Assembly: GCF_014489555.1 (NCBI RefSeq)
Contig: NZ_CP060784.1
Span: forward strand, 4,180,501 to 4,244,500
Source: Hymenobacter qilianensis
Lineage (GTDB): Bacteria; Bacteroidota; Bacteroidia; Cytophagales; Hymenobacteraceae
DNA length: 64,000 nucleotides
Direction of reading: 5' to 3'
A model generated the notes under the pieces. It saw only the letters and a program-made list of their open reading frames with translations, did no database searches and had not been told where the DNA came from. The translations under genes and the position numbers were made by a program. Position 1 is the stretch's first letter, and each line of letters starts with the position of its first letter. Shown in pieces: positions 9,529-19,095 of the stretch.

Positions 9529-9978
9529 TGTTGAAGGGGGGTTTAATACTAAAGAGTGCAGGAAGTATGACGTAGCAAAGGGCACTTACTTATGAGGAGA
9601 TGACTCCGGTCAAATGGGCCCTTATACTTGAATGTAGTTGTAAGGTTAGAGGGCATTATGCACATTTTAAACATTGCGTTTAAAAAAGTGCAAATAACAG
9701 TTTCATTAAACCAGCATATTTCTATCCAAAAAGCAGGTACTTGGCGGCAAAGATAGAAATTTTATAATACGACCTTCATCCTATACAATTTAATTAAAAA
9801 AATTCCTGTCACGGCTTTAAAACGCATTAAATCAATAGTCTAAATATTTTGGATTTCATAAAAAAGCAACCCTGCTACAACCTGTAATATATTGCTCTGA
9901 GGGTAGCGCAAAAATCTACGGAGCGGTGCGGCCATGGCTTTCACTTACCTTTGCAGCATCACCCGAGTAGAGAAAACC
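9529..9978. other. AT-rich divergent intergenic region
   Basis: 450 nt separate the OmpA-family gene (minus) and engB (plus). The stretch 9640-9890 is markedly AT-rich with several A- and T-runs and no credible ORF. Apart from the engB promoter element at 9946-9953 I see no repeat, RNA gene or hairpin with a T-tract. It may hold an unrecognised UTR or regulatory RNA. Confidence 0.4.
9946..9953 (+). promoter_or_regulatory. -7 promoter element of engB
   Basis: TACCTTTG, an exact TAnnTTTG match, 25 nt upstream of the ATG at 9979. It lies inside the longer possible reading frame that begins at 9934, which argues against that start. No clear -33 TTTG was found. Confidence 0.6.
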
Positions 9979-10596
9979 ATGCTGATCCGCGAAGCAAAAT
10001 TTATCACAAGTAACTCACGTGCAGACCAATGCCCGCCTGCCACCCTGCCCGAATACGCTTTTATCGGGCGCTCGAACGTGGGCAAATCCTCGCTGATTAA
10101 TATGCTTACCAATCAGAAAGGACTAGCTAAAACCTCCTCCTCTCCTGGCAAAACGCAGCTAATAAATCACTTTCTTATTAATAATGAGTGGTACCTGGTC
10201 GATTTGCCGGGCTACGGCTACGCCAAGGTGAGCAAGACGGCGCGGGCCACCTGGAGCAAGATGATCAGCTATTACATGCGGCAGCGCGAGAATCTGACCT
10301 GCGTGTTTGTGCTCATCGACTCACGTCATCCTCCCCTCGCCCCTGATATCGAGTTTATTGAGATGCTGGGTAAGGAAGGCGTTCCTTTTGTGCTCGTGTT
10401 CACCAAAGCCGATAAGCAATCGGGCTCGCGTACCCAGCAGAATGTGGTCGATTATACCCGTAAGCTGAGCGAAACCTGGGACGAGCTTCCGCGTCATTTT
10501 ATCACGTCGGCGGAGGATATGACGGGCCGCGACGAGGTGCTTGGTTTTATTAATGAGATAAATAAGCAACTGGCTCAAGCCCCTGATAATTCTTAA
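9979..10596 (+). CDS. engB: ribosome biogenesis GTPase YsxC/EngB
   Basis: 205 residues. All G motifs are present in order: G1 GRSNVGKSSL (about residue 30), G2 region KTSSSPGKTQLIN, G3 DLPGYGYAKV, G4 TKAD and G5 TSA. EngB is an essential GTPase for assembly of the large ribosomal subunit. The start at 9979 is chosen because homologues open with M-x-I-x-EAKFITSN and because the promoter element at 9946 would cut off the earlier ATG at 9934. The next gene follows 61 nt later in the same direction. Confidence 0.95.
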   Translation: MLIREAKFITSNSRADQCPPATLPEYAFIGRSNVGKSSLINMLTNQKGLAKTSSSPGKTQLINHFLINNEWYLVDLPGYGYAKVSKTARATWSKMISYYMRQRENLTCVFVLIDSRHPPLAPDIEFIEMLGKEGVPFVLVFTKADKQSGSRTQQNVVDYTRKLSETWDELPRHFITSAEDMTGRDEVLGFINEINKQLAQAPDNS

Positions 10597-10657
10597 ATTG
10601 GCCTCGTAATTGCCAATATGAGAATATTATTTTTCGACGTAATTATCTGTTTTTTTC

Positions 10658-11077
10658 ATGAAAAAAATCTCATTTGTTTTTTTGCTGGCTTTATTATTCG
10701 GTGCAGTTCCGAGCTTTGCTCAAACTCCGGCCGCTAAACCAGCCGCCCAAACCAGCGTAGGCAAAGCTATTCCGGTAGCTGAGTATTACGAAGGTGGTCA
10801 GGAAGCCATGTATGCCTTCATCGACAAGCAGATCAACTACCCAGTACTAGCCCGTCGCAATCGTATTCAAGGCACTTGTATTGTGAGCTTTACACTGAAT
10901 ACAGATGGTACCATGACCGGTATTAAGCTGGTAAAAGGCGTGGGCGGCGGCCTCGGCGAAGAGGCCCTGCGCGTGGTGCGCCTGCTCAAGTTCAACAAGC
11001 CCGATTACGCGATTCTGACTAGCTTGCCCATCGTATTTCGCTTGTCGGCTAACAAGCCGGCTGGCAACACCGAATAA
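10658..11077 (+). CDS. secreted TonB C-terminal-domain protein
   Basis: 139 residues. A signal peptide (KKISFVFLLALLFGAVPSFAQ) is followed by a short Ala/Pro linker and a TonB C-terminal domain: YPVLARRNRIQGTCIVSFTL, then VKGVGGGLGEEALRVVRLLK, the spacing seen in Bacteroidota energy-transducer family proteins. Unlike true TonB it has no N-terminal membrane anchor after cleavage, so it probably acts as a free periplasmic domain rather than in ExbB/ExbD energy transfer. Partner receptor unknown. Confidence 0.8.
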   Translation: MKKISFVFLLALLFGAVPSFAQTPAAKPAAQTSVGKAIPVAEYYEGGQEAMYAFIDKQINYPVLARRNRIQGTCIVSFTLNTDGTMTGIKLVKGVGGGLGEEALRVVRLLKFNKPDYAILTSLPIVFRLSANKPAGNTE

Positions 11078-11106
11078 CTTTTCTTTTTCATCCCAACTGT
11101 TTTTTT

Positions 11107-11735
11107 ATGCCCTACGACCTGAAGGAAATTGCCGCCATAAGCGGAATGCCGGGTCTTTACCGCTTGGTGCGTCCAACCCGCAACGGCGTTATTGTAGAGT
11201 CGCTCGACGAGAAGGCGGCCCGCTCGGTAGCCTCAGCCCGCAACAAGGTTTCGCTCCTACAGGAGATTTCCATTTACACCCAAGATTACGACCAGACGGT
11301 GCCCCTGACGGAAGTATTCGACCGGATTTATCAGCAGCACGGCAATAGCCTGGCCCTCACCAGTAAGGCTGACGACCGCGACCTGACGGCTTTCATGGAA
11401 GGTATTATTCCAGACTATGACCGCCAGCGCGTGTATATGTCTGATATTAAGAAGCTGGTATCGTGGTATCATGCCGTAAGCAGCCGCCTCGACTATCAGG
11501 TGCCTGCAACAGAAGAAGCTGCCACTACGGAGGAAGCAGAGAAGCCCGCAAAAAAAGCCCCCAGGCCAAATCGAAAGGTGCAGACACGGCTGGCACTCAG
11601 CAGGAAGAAGCGGCATCTGACGAGGCGCTGAGCACGGCGGGTATTATCCCGGCCAAAGGCGAATCGAATGAGCCAGCCAACCCCGAAGCGGGCGATGACA
11701 CGCAGCCGACCAAGAAGGCTAAGAAAAAAGCTTAG
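11107..11735 (+). CDS. DUF5606 domain protein (apparent frameshift at 11558-11562)
   Basis: Repaired length 209 residues. The first about 140 residues (MPYDLKEIAAISGMPGLYRL ... YMSDIKKLVSWYHAV) match the Bacteroidota DUF5606 family, whose function is unknown; the core resembles a small nucleic-acid-associated domain but this is not proven. One added C at 11558-11562 opens KKAPQAKSKGADTAG and a 60-residue acidic/Lys-rich disordered tail ending KKAKKKA. Without the repair the protein would end in a different basic tail (LALSRKKRHLTRR), so here the frame choice cannot be settled by a fold, only by composition and by length. Confidence 0.7.
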
Positions 11736-11759
11736 CAATTCCCCACGATTTTTGCACAT

Positions 11760-11795
11760 AAAAAAGCCCCCAGAAAGAACCTGGGGGCTTTTTTA
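11760..11795. terminator. bidirectional terminator
   Basis: AAAAAAGCCCCCAG and CTGGGGGCTTTTTT (C5 with G5) form a hairpin between the convergent DUF5606 and fbp genes. Confidence 0.9.
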
Positions 11796-11810
11796 TGTGC
11801 AAAGCAGTAC

Positions 11811-12842
11811 TTAGTGAGAGCTGATTACAACATTGGTTGAAGCTTGCTCTTTAGCCAAAAAAGCTTCGGCCATCTCGACCAGCTCCGTAGAGCCGATAAA
11901 CAAGGGGCAGCGCTCGTGCAGGTTGCTGGGCTCGATTTCCATGGTGCGCTGGCGGCCATTGCTGGCTTTGCCCCCGGCCTGCTCTACAATAAAGGCCAAC
12001 GTGTTACACTCATATAATAAGCGCAATTTGCCTTGGGGGGCTTTTTTGGTGGCAGGATAGATATAGATACCGCCTTTAAGCAAGTTGCGATGAAAGTCGG
12101 CCACCAGTGAGCCGATGTAGCGGGCTGAGAAGTTATTCTGCTTGCAGTACGTCACAAACTCGGCGACTCCTTCAGAGAAAGAATCGGAGCTACCTTCATT
12201 AATAGAGTAGATAGTGCCCGTTTTAGGCGAAACGATGTTGGGGTGCGAGAGGAAAAACTCACCTAACGACGGCTCATACGTGAAGCCGTTTACCCCATTG
12301 CCTGTCGTATATACAAGCATGGTGCTGGAGCCATAAATAACGTAGCCGGCTGCTACCTGGTGGGTGCCAGGCTGCAGGCAATCCTGCTCCGTACCATCGG
12401 TGCCAGTGGGCGACATACGCCGGTAGATGCTGAAAATGGTCCCGATGGATACATTTACATCAATGTTGGAAGAGCCATCCAGCGGGTCGATGGCCACGAT
12501 GTACTTGCCTTGCGTATTCCCGGTTTGGATCATCTCATCATCCTCTTCCGACACGATGGTGCACACCTCGCCGCCATTGCGCAGGGCCCGGATAAAGCGA
12601 ATATTGGCAATCACGTCCAGCTTCTGCTGATCTTCGCCCTGCACGTTGCGGTTACCGTAAGCGCCGGCAATATCAATGAGGCCCGAACGATTGATTTCGC
12701 GGTTCACGATTTTAGCTGCCAGGGCAATGTCGCGCAGTAGCTGAGAAAGCTCCCCGGTAGCATAGGGAAAGTCTTCCTGCTTGCGCATAATGAAGCGGTC
12801 GAGGGTGGCGCCGACCGGAAGTGCGAGTTTATTATGATCCAT
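11811..12842 (-). CDS. fbp: fructose-1,6-bisphosphatase class I
   Basis: 343 residues from the ATG at 12842; the longer frame to 12980 runs through the promoter and is rejected. It hydrolyses fructose-1,6-bisphosphate to fructose-6-phosphate in gluconeogenesis. Metal-site residues appear in VSEEDDE and the family signature in AIDPLDGSSNIDVNVSIGT; the substrate loop includes ARYIGSLVADFHRNLLKGGI and the C-terminal region GKASNGRQRTMEI. An intact C6 run (12027-12032) codes in frame here. It is divergent from the aspartokinase gene with 136 nt between starts. Confidence 0.95.
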   Translation of the reverse strand: MDHNKLALPVGATLDRFIMRKQEDFPYATGELSQLLRDIALAAKIVNREINRSGLIDIAGAYGNRNVQGEDQQKLDVIANIRFIRALRNGGEVCTIVSEEDDEMIQTGNTQGKYIVAIDPLDGSSNIDVNVSIGTIFSIYRRMSPTGTDGTEQDCLQPGTHQVAAGYVIYGSSTMLVYTTGNGVNGFTYEPSLGEFFLSHPNIVSPKTGTIYSINEGSSDSFSEGVAEFVTYCKQNNFSARYIGSLVADFHRNLLKGGIYIYPATKKAPQGKLRLLYECNTLAFIVEQAGGKASNGRQRTMEIEPSNLHERCPLFIGSTELVEMAEAFLAKEQASTNVVISSH

Positions 12843-12875
12843 GTGGGTGGGATAGATAACCGTGGGTCTGGTGTA

Positions 12876-12883
12876 CAAAACTA
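12876..12883 (-). promoter_or_regulatory. -7 promoter element of fbp
   Basis: Minus-strand TAGTTTTG matches TAnnTTTG and predicts a leader of about 29 nt before the fbp ATG at 12842. Confidence 0.55.
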
Positions 12884-12966
12884 AGCGATTTGAATTGTTT
12901 ACGAAGCGCTGAGTTGCAGCAATTGTACCTTTTCGGGCACAATTCGCATCACTAAAGCCGAGTACG

Positions 12967-12974
12967 TACTTTTG
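12967..12974 (+). promoter_or_regulatory. -7 element of aspartokinase gene, leaderless arrangement
   Basis: TACTTTTG (TAnnTTTG) begins exactly 12 nt before the ATG at 12979, so transcription is expected to begin at or next to the start codon. Confidence 0.55.
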
Positions 12975-12978
12975 GCCC

Positions 12979-14279
12979 ATGCAGGAAAAGCATCGTTTGC
13001 AGGTTTACAAATTTGGCGGCGCCTCGGTGCGCGATGCCGAAGCCATTCGCAATCTGGCGCACATTGTGAGCGCAAATGCCCCCAAGGTCATTTACTGATT
13101 GTGGTATCGGCGATGGGCAAAACGACTAATGCTCTGGAGGAAATATTTCATCTGGCACACTCCGGTCAGGATTATGACACTCCGCTCGCCGTATTGCGCG
13201 AGTACCACCAAAACGTGGCAACGGAGCTACGGCAGGAGTCTGGGGGGCAAATTGGCACTGATGACGCGGAGGCGAGTCAGCTGGAAACCCTTCTGACCCA
13301 GCTCAGCGCCCAGCTCACCACCCTCACTCCCGCCGACTACGACCGGCAATACGACCAGATTGTGAGCTATGGCGAGCTACTGGCCACCAGCATCGTGGCG
13401 CAGGCGCTGGGGGCGCACTGGCTTGATTGCCGGCCCCTAATTCGCACCGACCACACCTGGCGCGAAGGCCGTCTCGATTGGCCCACCACCGAATATAATA
13501 TTCGTGATGAAGTACCCCGCCTCCTGCTAACTGGCCCCGTCGTGACGCAAGGTTTTCTGGGCGGAACGGCTAGTGGCGCTACCACCACACTCGGCCGCGA
13601 GGGCTCCGACTACACGGCCGCTATTTTTGCGTATTGCCTGCACGCGGAGTCCGTTACAATCTGGAAAGACGTGGCCGGCCTGCTCAATGCCGACCCCAAA
13701 ATCTTTGCTGATACAGTGCGCTACCCGGAAATCAGCTACCAGGAGACTATTGAAATGGCGTACTACGGCGCCTCCGTTATTCACCCCAAAACTATCAAGC
13801 CGCTGGCGGTGCAGCATATTCCGCTGTATGTGAAGTCGTTTGTGGACCCTATGGCCGAAGGAACCCGCATTGGCGACTGCCGACACGCGGCTTTGGCACC
13901 AGCTTTTATTCGCAAAACCAATCAGTGCCTCATTTCCTTCGAATCGAAAGATCTCACCTTTATTTCGGAGGAAAACCTGGAGGTGATTTTTGGTGCCTTG
14001 GCTCAGGTGCGGCTCAAGATTAACCTGATGCAGAACTCGGCCATTTCCTTCTCCGTCTGCACCGACTTTTCCGCTTACCGTCTCGACAAGCTGCTGGATC
14101 GCCTGCGCGACCAGTTTACCATTCACTACAACACGGAGCTGGAGCTATACACCATCAAAAACTACGACCCGGCCAGCATCCAACGCCTCACTACCGGCCG
14201 CGAGCTGCTGCTGGAACAGCGTACCCGCCTTACTTTCCAGTTTGTCTCGCGGGGAGGTTTGAATGAATTCATAAAATAA
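12979..14279 (+). CDS. lysC: aspartate kinase (apparent frameshift at 13079-13083)
   Basis: Repaired length 433 residues. It phosphorylates aspartate, first step to lysine (diaminopimelate), threonine and methionine. The true N-terminus is in another frame from the long ORF: ATG at 12979 gives QVYKFGGASVRDAEAIRN, the kinase signature. One added C at 13079-13083 continues as APQGHLLIVVSAMGKTTNAL. Also visible: GFLGGTASGATTTLGREGSDY, WKDVAGLLNADPKI and YYGASVIHPKTIKPL. The C-terminal about 130 residues are ACT-like but degenerate. No thrA-type dehydrogenase is fused. Divergent from fbp; probably leaderless. Confidence 0.9.
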
Positions 14280-14307
14280 CTTTACCCCAACCCATCCCAC
14301 CCCCCAC

Positions 14308-15081
14308 ATGGAATTCATAACCGTAACGCCTGCCGCACGTCCGCAAGTAGCCCTCATTCAGCTTAATCGCCCGAAAGAGCTCAATGCCCTGAATTTGCAG
14401 CTTATGCAGGAAGTAGCTGCTGCCCTGAAAGAGCTGTGCGCCGACGATACCGTCCGCGTTATTGTGCTAACTGGCAGCGAGCGAGCCTTCGCGGCCGGCG
14501 CCGACATCAAGCAGATGGCAGGGCGTACGGCCATTGATATGCTCACCATCGACCAGTTCAGTACCTGGGACCAGATTCGGAAGACGCATAAGCCGCTGAT
14601 TGCGGCCGTTTCGGGCTTTGCATTGGGCGGCGGCTGCGAGCTGGCCATGACCTGCGACATGATTGTGGCTTCGGAAACGGCGCAGTTTGGGCAGCCCGAA
14701 ATCCGGATCGGTACAATGCCGGGCGCGGGCGGCACGCAACGGCTTACCCGGGCATTGGGTAAGGCGCGGGCCATGGAAATGGTGCTTACCGGCCAGCCGA
14801 TTTCGGCCCTGGAAGCCGAGCGCCACGGCCTTGTAAATCGGGTGGTGCCAGTGGGGCAATACTTGGAAGAAGCGTTTCGGTTGGCGGCCAGCATTGCGCA
14901 GATGTCGCCGGTAGCGGCGCGCCTTGCCAAGGAGTCGGTGAATCGGGCGTTTGAGACGCATCTGGATGAAGGCCTGCACTTTGAGCGCAAAAACTTCTAT
15001 ATGACGTTTGCTTCCGAAGATCAGAAAGAAGGAATGGCTGCCTTCGTGGAAAAGCGTCCGGCCGATTTTAAGGGGCGCTAG
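14308..15081 (+). CDS. enoyl-CoA hydratase/isomerase
   Basis: 257 residues, crotonase family. The oxyanion-hole segments are AFAAGADIKQMA and FALGGGCELAMTCDM; the catalytic glutamates fall in GCELAM and GQPEIRIGTMPGAGGTQRL, as in genuine enoyl-CoA hydratases. It adds water to trans-2-enoyl-CoA in fatty-acid or phenylacetate-type beta-oxidation. It follows the aspartokinase gene by 28 nt but no other beta-oxidation gene is nearby, so its pathway is not evident. Confidence 0.9.
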   Translation: MEFITVTPAARPQVALIQLNRPKELNALNLQLMQEVAAALKELCADDTVRVIVLTGSERAFAAGADIKQMAGRTAIDMLTIDQFSTWDQIRKTHKPLIAAVSGFALGGGCELAMTCDMIVASETAQFGQPEIRIGTMPGAGGTQRLTRALGKARAMEMVLTGQPISALEAERHGLVNRVVPVGQYLEEAFRLAASIAQMSPVAARLAKESVNRAFETHLDEGLHFERKNFYMTFASEDQKEGMAAFVEKRPADFKGR

Positions 15082-15233
15082 TAGCGCATACAGTAAGTAG
15101 AACTGACATTTGGCGCTGCTTTACTTGCAACCTTACACAGCCGTAGATCAGCCTCACATTTTTGCCCCCCAGCGAACAATATTGCCCTTGCATACCTTAT
15201 TAAGGCAACACTTAAGAAGAACCCATTCTTTCT

Positions 15234-15716
15234 GTGAGCACTTCGACTGAACCCACTGATGCTTCATTGCCAACGGCTCCTACCCGCCAATGGCTGCGCG
15301 ACCGGCTAACCAAGGCGGGCCTGCGGGCTACGCGTCAGCGTCTGCTCATTCTGGAAAGAGTGGTAGTAGCGAAGGGCCACCCAACAGCGGAACAGGTACA
15401 CCGTCAGGTGCTTACCCATGATGCTACCGTGTCGCTGGGCACCGTGTACAAGGCCCTGGACAGCTTCGTAACAGTGGGGCTTTGCAAGCGTGTGCCCACG
15501 GCTGAAGGTGCTTGCCGCCGCTACGATGCCGACTGCTCGACCCATCACCACTTGTATTGCTCGAACACGCAGGAAATAATTGACTACTGCGACCCGCAGC
15601 TGGATGCGCTAATTCGGGAATTCCTGGAAGCCCGTGGCTTTCAGAACTTTCGGCCTCGCTCCTTCTCTCTGCACATTACCGGCGAGCGGGCCGATCCGAC
15701 AAACGAGCAACAATAA
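15234..15716 (+). CDS. Fur-family (PerR-like) metal-dependent repressor
   Basis: 160 residues from a GTG. The winged helix spans about residues 20-95 (LRATRQRLLILERV, VSLGTVYKALDSFVTVGLCKR). The metal region has HHHLYCSNTQEIIDY, but the first CxxC of the structural zinc site is replaced by CSNT and no second CxxC is present, as in some zinc-free family members. A peroxiredoxin gene follows 125 nt downstream, so a PerR-like peroxide-response role is the best inference; Fur or Zur function cannot be excluded. No clear inverted-repeat operator was recognised. Confidence 0.8.
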   Translation: MSTSTEPTDASLPTAPTRQWLRDRLTKAGLRATRQRLLILERVVVAKGHPTAEQVHRQVLTHDATVSLGTVYKALDSFVTVGLCKRVPTAEGACRRYDADCSTHHHLYCSNTQEIIDYCDPQLDALIREFLEARGFQNFRPRSFSLHITGERADPTNEQQ

Positions 15717-15841
15717 TTGCCCCCAGCTTCAACTTAGCGTATAGCAAAGCTGCCAAAGCTGCACGTTAGGACGAAATGCGACTTTAGGCAACGTACCAGT
15801 CTTTTACGTTCACCCTATTTCACCCGTTTAATAGCATTTCC

Positions 15842-16482
15842 ATGGCAGTTTTAGTTGGCAAGCGTGCCCCTCTTTCAAGGCTACGGCCGTTATTGATGGT
15901 GAATTCGAAGAAGAGTTTTCCCTTGATCGGTATCTGGGCAAAAAGCATGTTGTCTTTTTCTTTTATCCCGCTGACTTCACCTTCGTTTGTCCTACTGAGC
16001 TCCTTGCCTTTCAGGACAAACTGGCTGAGTTTGAGTCGAAGGGCGTAGCATTGGTGGGCTGCTCCACCGATACGCACTTTTCGCACTTTGCCTGGCTCAA
16101 AACGCCACGCGTAAACGGTGGAATCGAGGGCGTCGCGTATCCGCTGGTTGCCGATGTTACCAAAACCATCGCCGCCAATTACGACGTGCTCGGCGGCCAC
16201 TACGACTACAACGAAACCGGCGAAATGACCTTTATTGGCTCACCCGTCGCGTATCGGGCTCTTTTCCTGATTGATAAAGATGGTATTGTGCGCCATCAGC
16301 TTGTCAATGATGGCCCGCTGGGGCGCAACATTGATGAGGCCTTGCGCATGGTAAGTGCCCTACAGTATTATGAGGTGAAGGGCGAACAATGTCCGGCCAA
16401 CTGGACAGAAGGCCAGGAAGGTGTGTTTGCAACCCGCATCGACGTATTTGACCATCTTAGCAAACAGGGCGTCACCCAATAA
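15842..16482 (+). CDS. 2-Cys peroxiredoxin, AhpC/Prx1 type (apparent frameshift at 15867-15870)
   Basis: Repaired length 213 residues. It reduces hydroperoxides in the cytosol. The ATG at 15842 gives MAVLVGKRAP; one added C in the run 15867-15870 continues as SFKATAVIDGEFEEEFSL. The peroxidatic Cys is in DFTFVCPTELLAF and the resolving Cys in KGEQCPANW. A conserved His/Trp segment HFAWLKTPR follows the active site. It lies behind the Fur-family gene and is a plausible target of it. The run affected is only four C, so the repair rests on the family match and restored length. Confidence 0.9.
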
Positions 16483-16511
16483 TTTTAAGGTACTTATTAA
16501 TAACCAGCATG

Positions 16512-16540
16512 AGCTCTGACCACTTGGTCGGAGCTTTTTT
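16512..16540 (+). terminator. terminator of the peroxiredoxin gene
   Basis: AGCTCTGACC and GGTCGGAGCTTTTTT form a stem with one mismatch, 29 nt past the stop. Confidence 0.8.
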
Positions 16541-16563
16541 GCAAATGCCTAACCAGAAGGCTG

Positions 16564-16571
16564 TAATTTTG
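16564..16571 (+). promoter_or_regulatory. -7 promoter element upstream of waaA
   Basis: TAATTTTG matches TAnnTTTG and is followed by CCCCC. It predicts a leader of about 88 nt before the TTG start of waaA. Confidence 0.45.
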
Positions 16572-16663
16572 CCCCCGCTTAGCAGCCGGCCCATGGCTGC
16601 ATAAGCCAAAGGCAGTGCACAGAAGCTGACCCTGAGCAGCTTAGCGTATACTTCTCTTCATCA

Positions 16664-17940
16664 TTGATAACTAATTCATTGCTTTTTCTATATAATCTTG
16701 CTCTCCAAACCTATGCCTTGCTGTTGCGCTTGGTCGCATCATTTGTGCCCAAGGCGGAGCAATGGCTGAGCGGGCGGCGTGGTTTGCTGCCTCATATTCA
16801 GCAGACGCTGAAGGGCGAAACGGCGCCCTTGGTATGGTTTCACTGCGCTTCCCTGGGCGAATTTGAGCAGGGCCGACCACTTATGGAGGCGTTTGCGCAA
16901 GAGCACCCGCACTTCAAAATTGTGCTCACGTTCTTCTCGCCATCCGGCTACAACGTGCGCAAATCGTGGCCCGGCGCGCATTATGTGTTCTATCTGCCCC
17001 TCGATACCGCCGCCAACGCCCGTGCCTTTCTCGACGCGGTGCGCCCACAGCTAGCCGTGTTCGTGAAGTACGAGTTCTGGTATCACTTCCTGACCCAGCT
17101 TCAGCGCCGTCGGGTGCCGGTGGTATGTGTGTCGGCTATTTTTCGGCCTCAACAAGTGTTTTTCAAACCCTGGGGGGCTTTTTTCCGCAAAATCATCAGC
17201 CGTTTCACGCACATCTTCACCCAGAATGAGGCGTCGGTTGAGCTGCTGCGCACTATCGGAATCCGGCAGGCCAGCGTGGCCGGCGATACCCGCTTCGATA
17301 CGGTGGTGCGCACGGCGCTGGCTTCGCCCAAGCCCCTGCCTTTAGTGGAAGCTTTCGTGGCCGATGGCGCGCCGGTGTTCATTGCAGGCAGCAACTGGCC
17401 CGAAGATTTGCCGGCCCTCACACCCCTGCTGCGCCAGTATCAGGAGGAGATGCGCTTCATATTTGCCCCCACGAAATCACCGAATCCAATCTGGCTTTGG
17501 TGGAAGCGACGCTGCCCGGCCGCGTGGCGCGCTACTCCACGGCCACGCCGGCTACCGTAGCCCAAGCACGCGTGCTGCTCATGGACAACGTAGGTTTGCT
17601 GAGCCAGCTCTACCGTTTTGGCACCTACGCCTATATCGGGGGGGCTTTTGGCAAAGGGCTACACAATACGCTGGAAGCGGCGGCCTTTGGCTTGCCCCTG
17701 TTTTTCGGGCCTACCTATACCAAGTTTCAGGAAGCCGTGGATCTGGTAGAGATGGGCGCCGCTTTTCCCGTGCATACGGCGGATGAACTGAAAACGGCGT
17801 TTGGCCTGCTATGGCACCAGAATGAGGTTCGGCTGCGCGTGCAGGATATGAGCCTGGAGTATGTGCACCAGCAGGCTGGAGCTACTGCCAAGATCATGGC
17901 AGCGCTAGCTAAAATGCACGTGGTAGCTGTTGTTAATTAA
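16664..17940 (+). CDS. waaA: 3-deoxy-D-manno-octulosonic acid transferase (apparent frameshift at 17466-17470)
   Basis: Repaired length 425 residues. It moves Kdo from CMP-Kdo to lipid A precursor at the inner membrane. An N-terminal membrane anchor (SLLFLYNLALQTYALLLRL) leads to WFHCASLGEFEQGRPL with the catalytic Glu, then FVKYEFWYHFL. The first frame fails after FIFAPTK; one added C at 17466-17470 gives IFAPHEITESNLALVE and the C-terminal GT-B half with YIGGAFGKGLHNTLEAAAFG. I use the TTG at 16664 because it begins the anchor and no closer ATG exists. rsgA follows 21 nt later. Confidence 0.9.
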
Positions 17941-17961
17941 TTCGTAATCAAGCACTCCCAC

Positions 17962-18888
17962 ATGACTGGCACCGTTATCAAATCAACCGGCTCGTGGTAT
18001 CTGGTGCGCGAGCATGGCACTGGGGTGCTGCACCGCTGTCGGCTGCGTGGCAAATTCAAGCAGAAAGGCCTGAAAGTAAGCAACCCCTTGGCCGTAGGCG
18101 ACCAGGTTGAGTTTACGGTAGAAGAGCAAACGGAAGGCGCCGGCGTGATTCATCACATTGAGCCGCGTCGCAACTACATCATTCGCCGCTCGGTGCATAA
18201 AACGGAGCATGCCCACATTGTAGCCGCCAACCTCGACCAAGCTTTACTAGTTGTTACGCTGGTGTCGCCGGCTACCTCGTTTGGCTTCATTGACCGGTTT
18301 CTGGTAACCGCCGAGGCTTATAGCATTCCGGTAACGCTCATCTTCAATAAAACCGACCTCTACGACGACGATCTGTCGGGCTATCAGGATCAGATTTCGA
18401 ATATGTACCAGCGCACGGGCTACCCCAGTTTGCGCTGCTCCGCCGAAACGGGCGAAGGCCTGGAGGCGGTCGATGCCCTGCTTGATGGCAAAGTAACACT
18501 GCTGTCAGGTCATTCGGGCGTGGGCAAAAGTACGCTTATCAATGCGCTGGTGCCTGATTTGGACCTTAAGACAGCCGAGATCAGTGAGTTCTCGGATAAA
18601 GGCGTGCACACTACCACGTTTGCCGAGATGCTGGAAGTGCGCGAGGGCACTTACCTGATCGATACGCCGGGGATCAAAGAGCTTGGCCTGGTTGATATTC
18701 CGCCGGCTCAGCTGGCGCACTTCTTCCCCGAAATGCGCGCTTTGCTGAATCAGTGCCGCTACCACAACTGCCAGCATGTGCACGAGCCCGGATGCGTTGT
18801 GCGCGAAGCCGTCGACAAAGGCCGTATCGCGCTGCCGCGCTACGATAGCTACTTGAGTATGCTGGCCGGGCAGGACAACCGGCATTAG
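17962..18888 (+). CDS. rsgA: small ribosomal subunit biogenesis GTPase RsgA
   Basis: 308 residues. It releases late factors from the 30S subunit. The G motifs are circularly permuted, as expected: G4 NKTD, G5 CSAETGEG, G1 LLSGHSGVGKSTLIN, then G2/G3 GVHTTTFAEM and DTPGIKELG. An N-terminal OB fold precedes them and the C-terminal zinc site is CRYHNCQHVHEPGC. It probably shares a transcript with waaA. Confidence 0.95.
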   Translation: MTGTVIKSTGSWYLVREHGTGVLHRCRLRGKFKQKGLKVSNPLAVGDQVEFTVEEQTEGAGVIHHIEPRRNYIIRRSVHKTEHAHIVAANLDQALLVVTLVSPATSFGFIDRFLVTAEAYSIPVTLIFNKTDLYDDDLSGYQDQISNMYQRTGYPSLRCSAETGEGLEAVDALLDGKVTLLSGHSGVGKSTLINALVPDLDLKTAEISEFSDKGVHTTTFAEMLEVREGTYLIDTPGIKELGLVDIPPAQLAHFFPEMRALLNQCRYHNCQHVHEPGCVVREAVDKGRIALPRYDSYLSMLAGQDNRH

Positions 18889-18952
18889 TATAACAAACCA
18901 GCTACAAGTAAACGTCGAAAGTTTACGTAGAGCTGCTTAAGAGCCGTATAAC

Positions 18953-19057
18953 GCGGTAGAGACGCAACAGTTGGAGTCTCGTCGTTGAACAGCTTACACC
19001 TTGCTCATTTGCGTAATGACTGCAACGACGAGACTCCAACTATTGCGTCTTTACCGC
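18953..19057. repeat. 35-bp inverted repeat (intergenic hairpin element)
   Basis: Left arm 18953-18987 begins GCGGTAGAGACGCAACAG and ends CGTCGTTG; right arm 19023-19057 is its reverse complement with 2 mismatches in 35. The loop is 35 nt. There is no T-tract, so it is not a normal terminator. It lies between rsgA and an SDR gene and looks like a REP/MITE-type intergenic element. Its sequence differs from the GTCATGCAGA family at 53-57 kb. Confidence 0.8.
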
Positions 19058-19095
19058 ACTTCAACCTCACTATCAGTTTGTTATAAACAGAACTT

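Noticed and set aside
9934..9978. Upstream ATG of engB at 9934
   Set aside because: The -7 promoter element at 9946-9953 lies downstream of it, and homologues begin at 9979.
12843..12980. N-terminal extension of fbp to 12980
   Set aside because: It overlaps the aspartokinase start and the fbp promoter element, and is not conserved.
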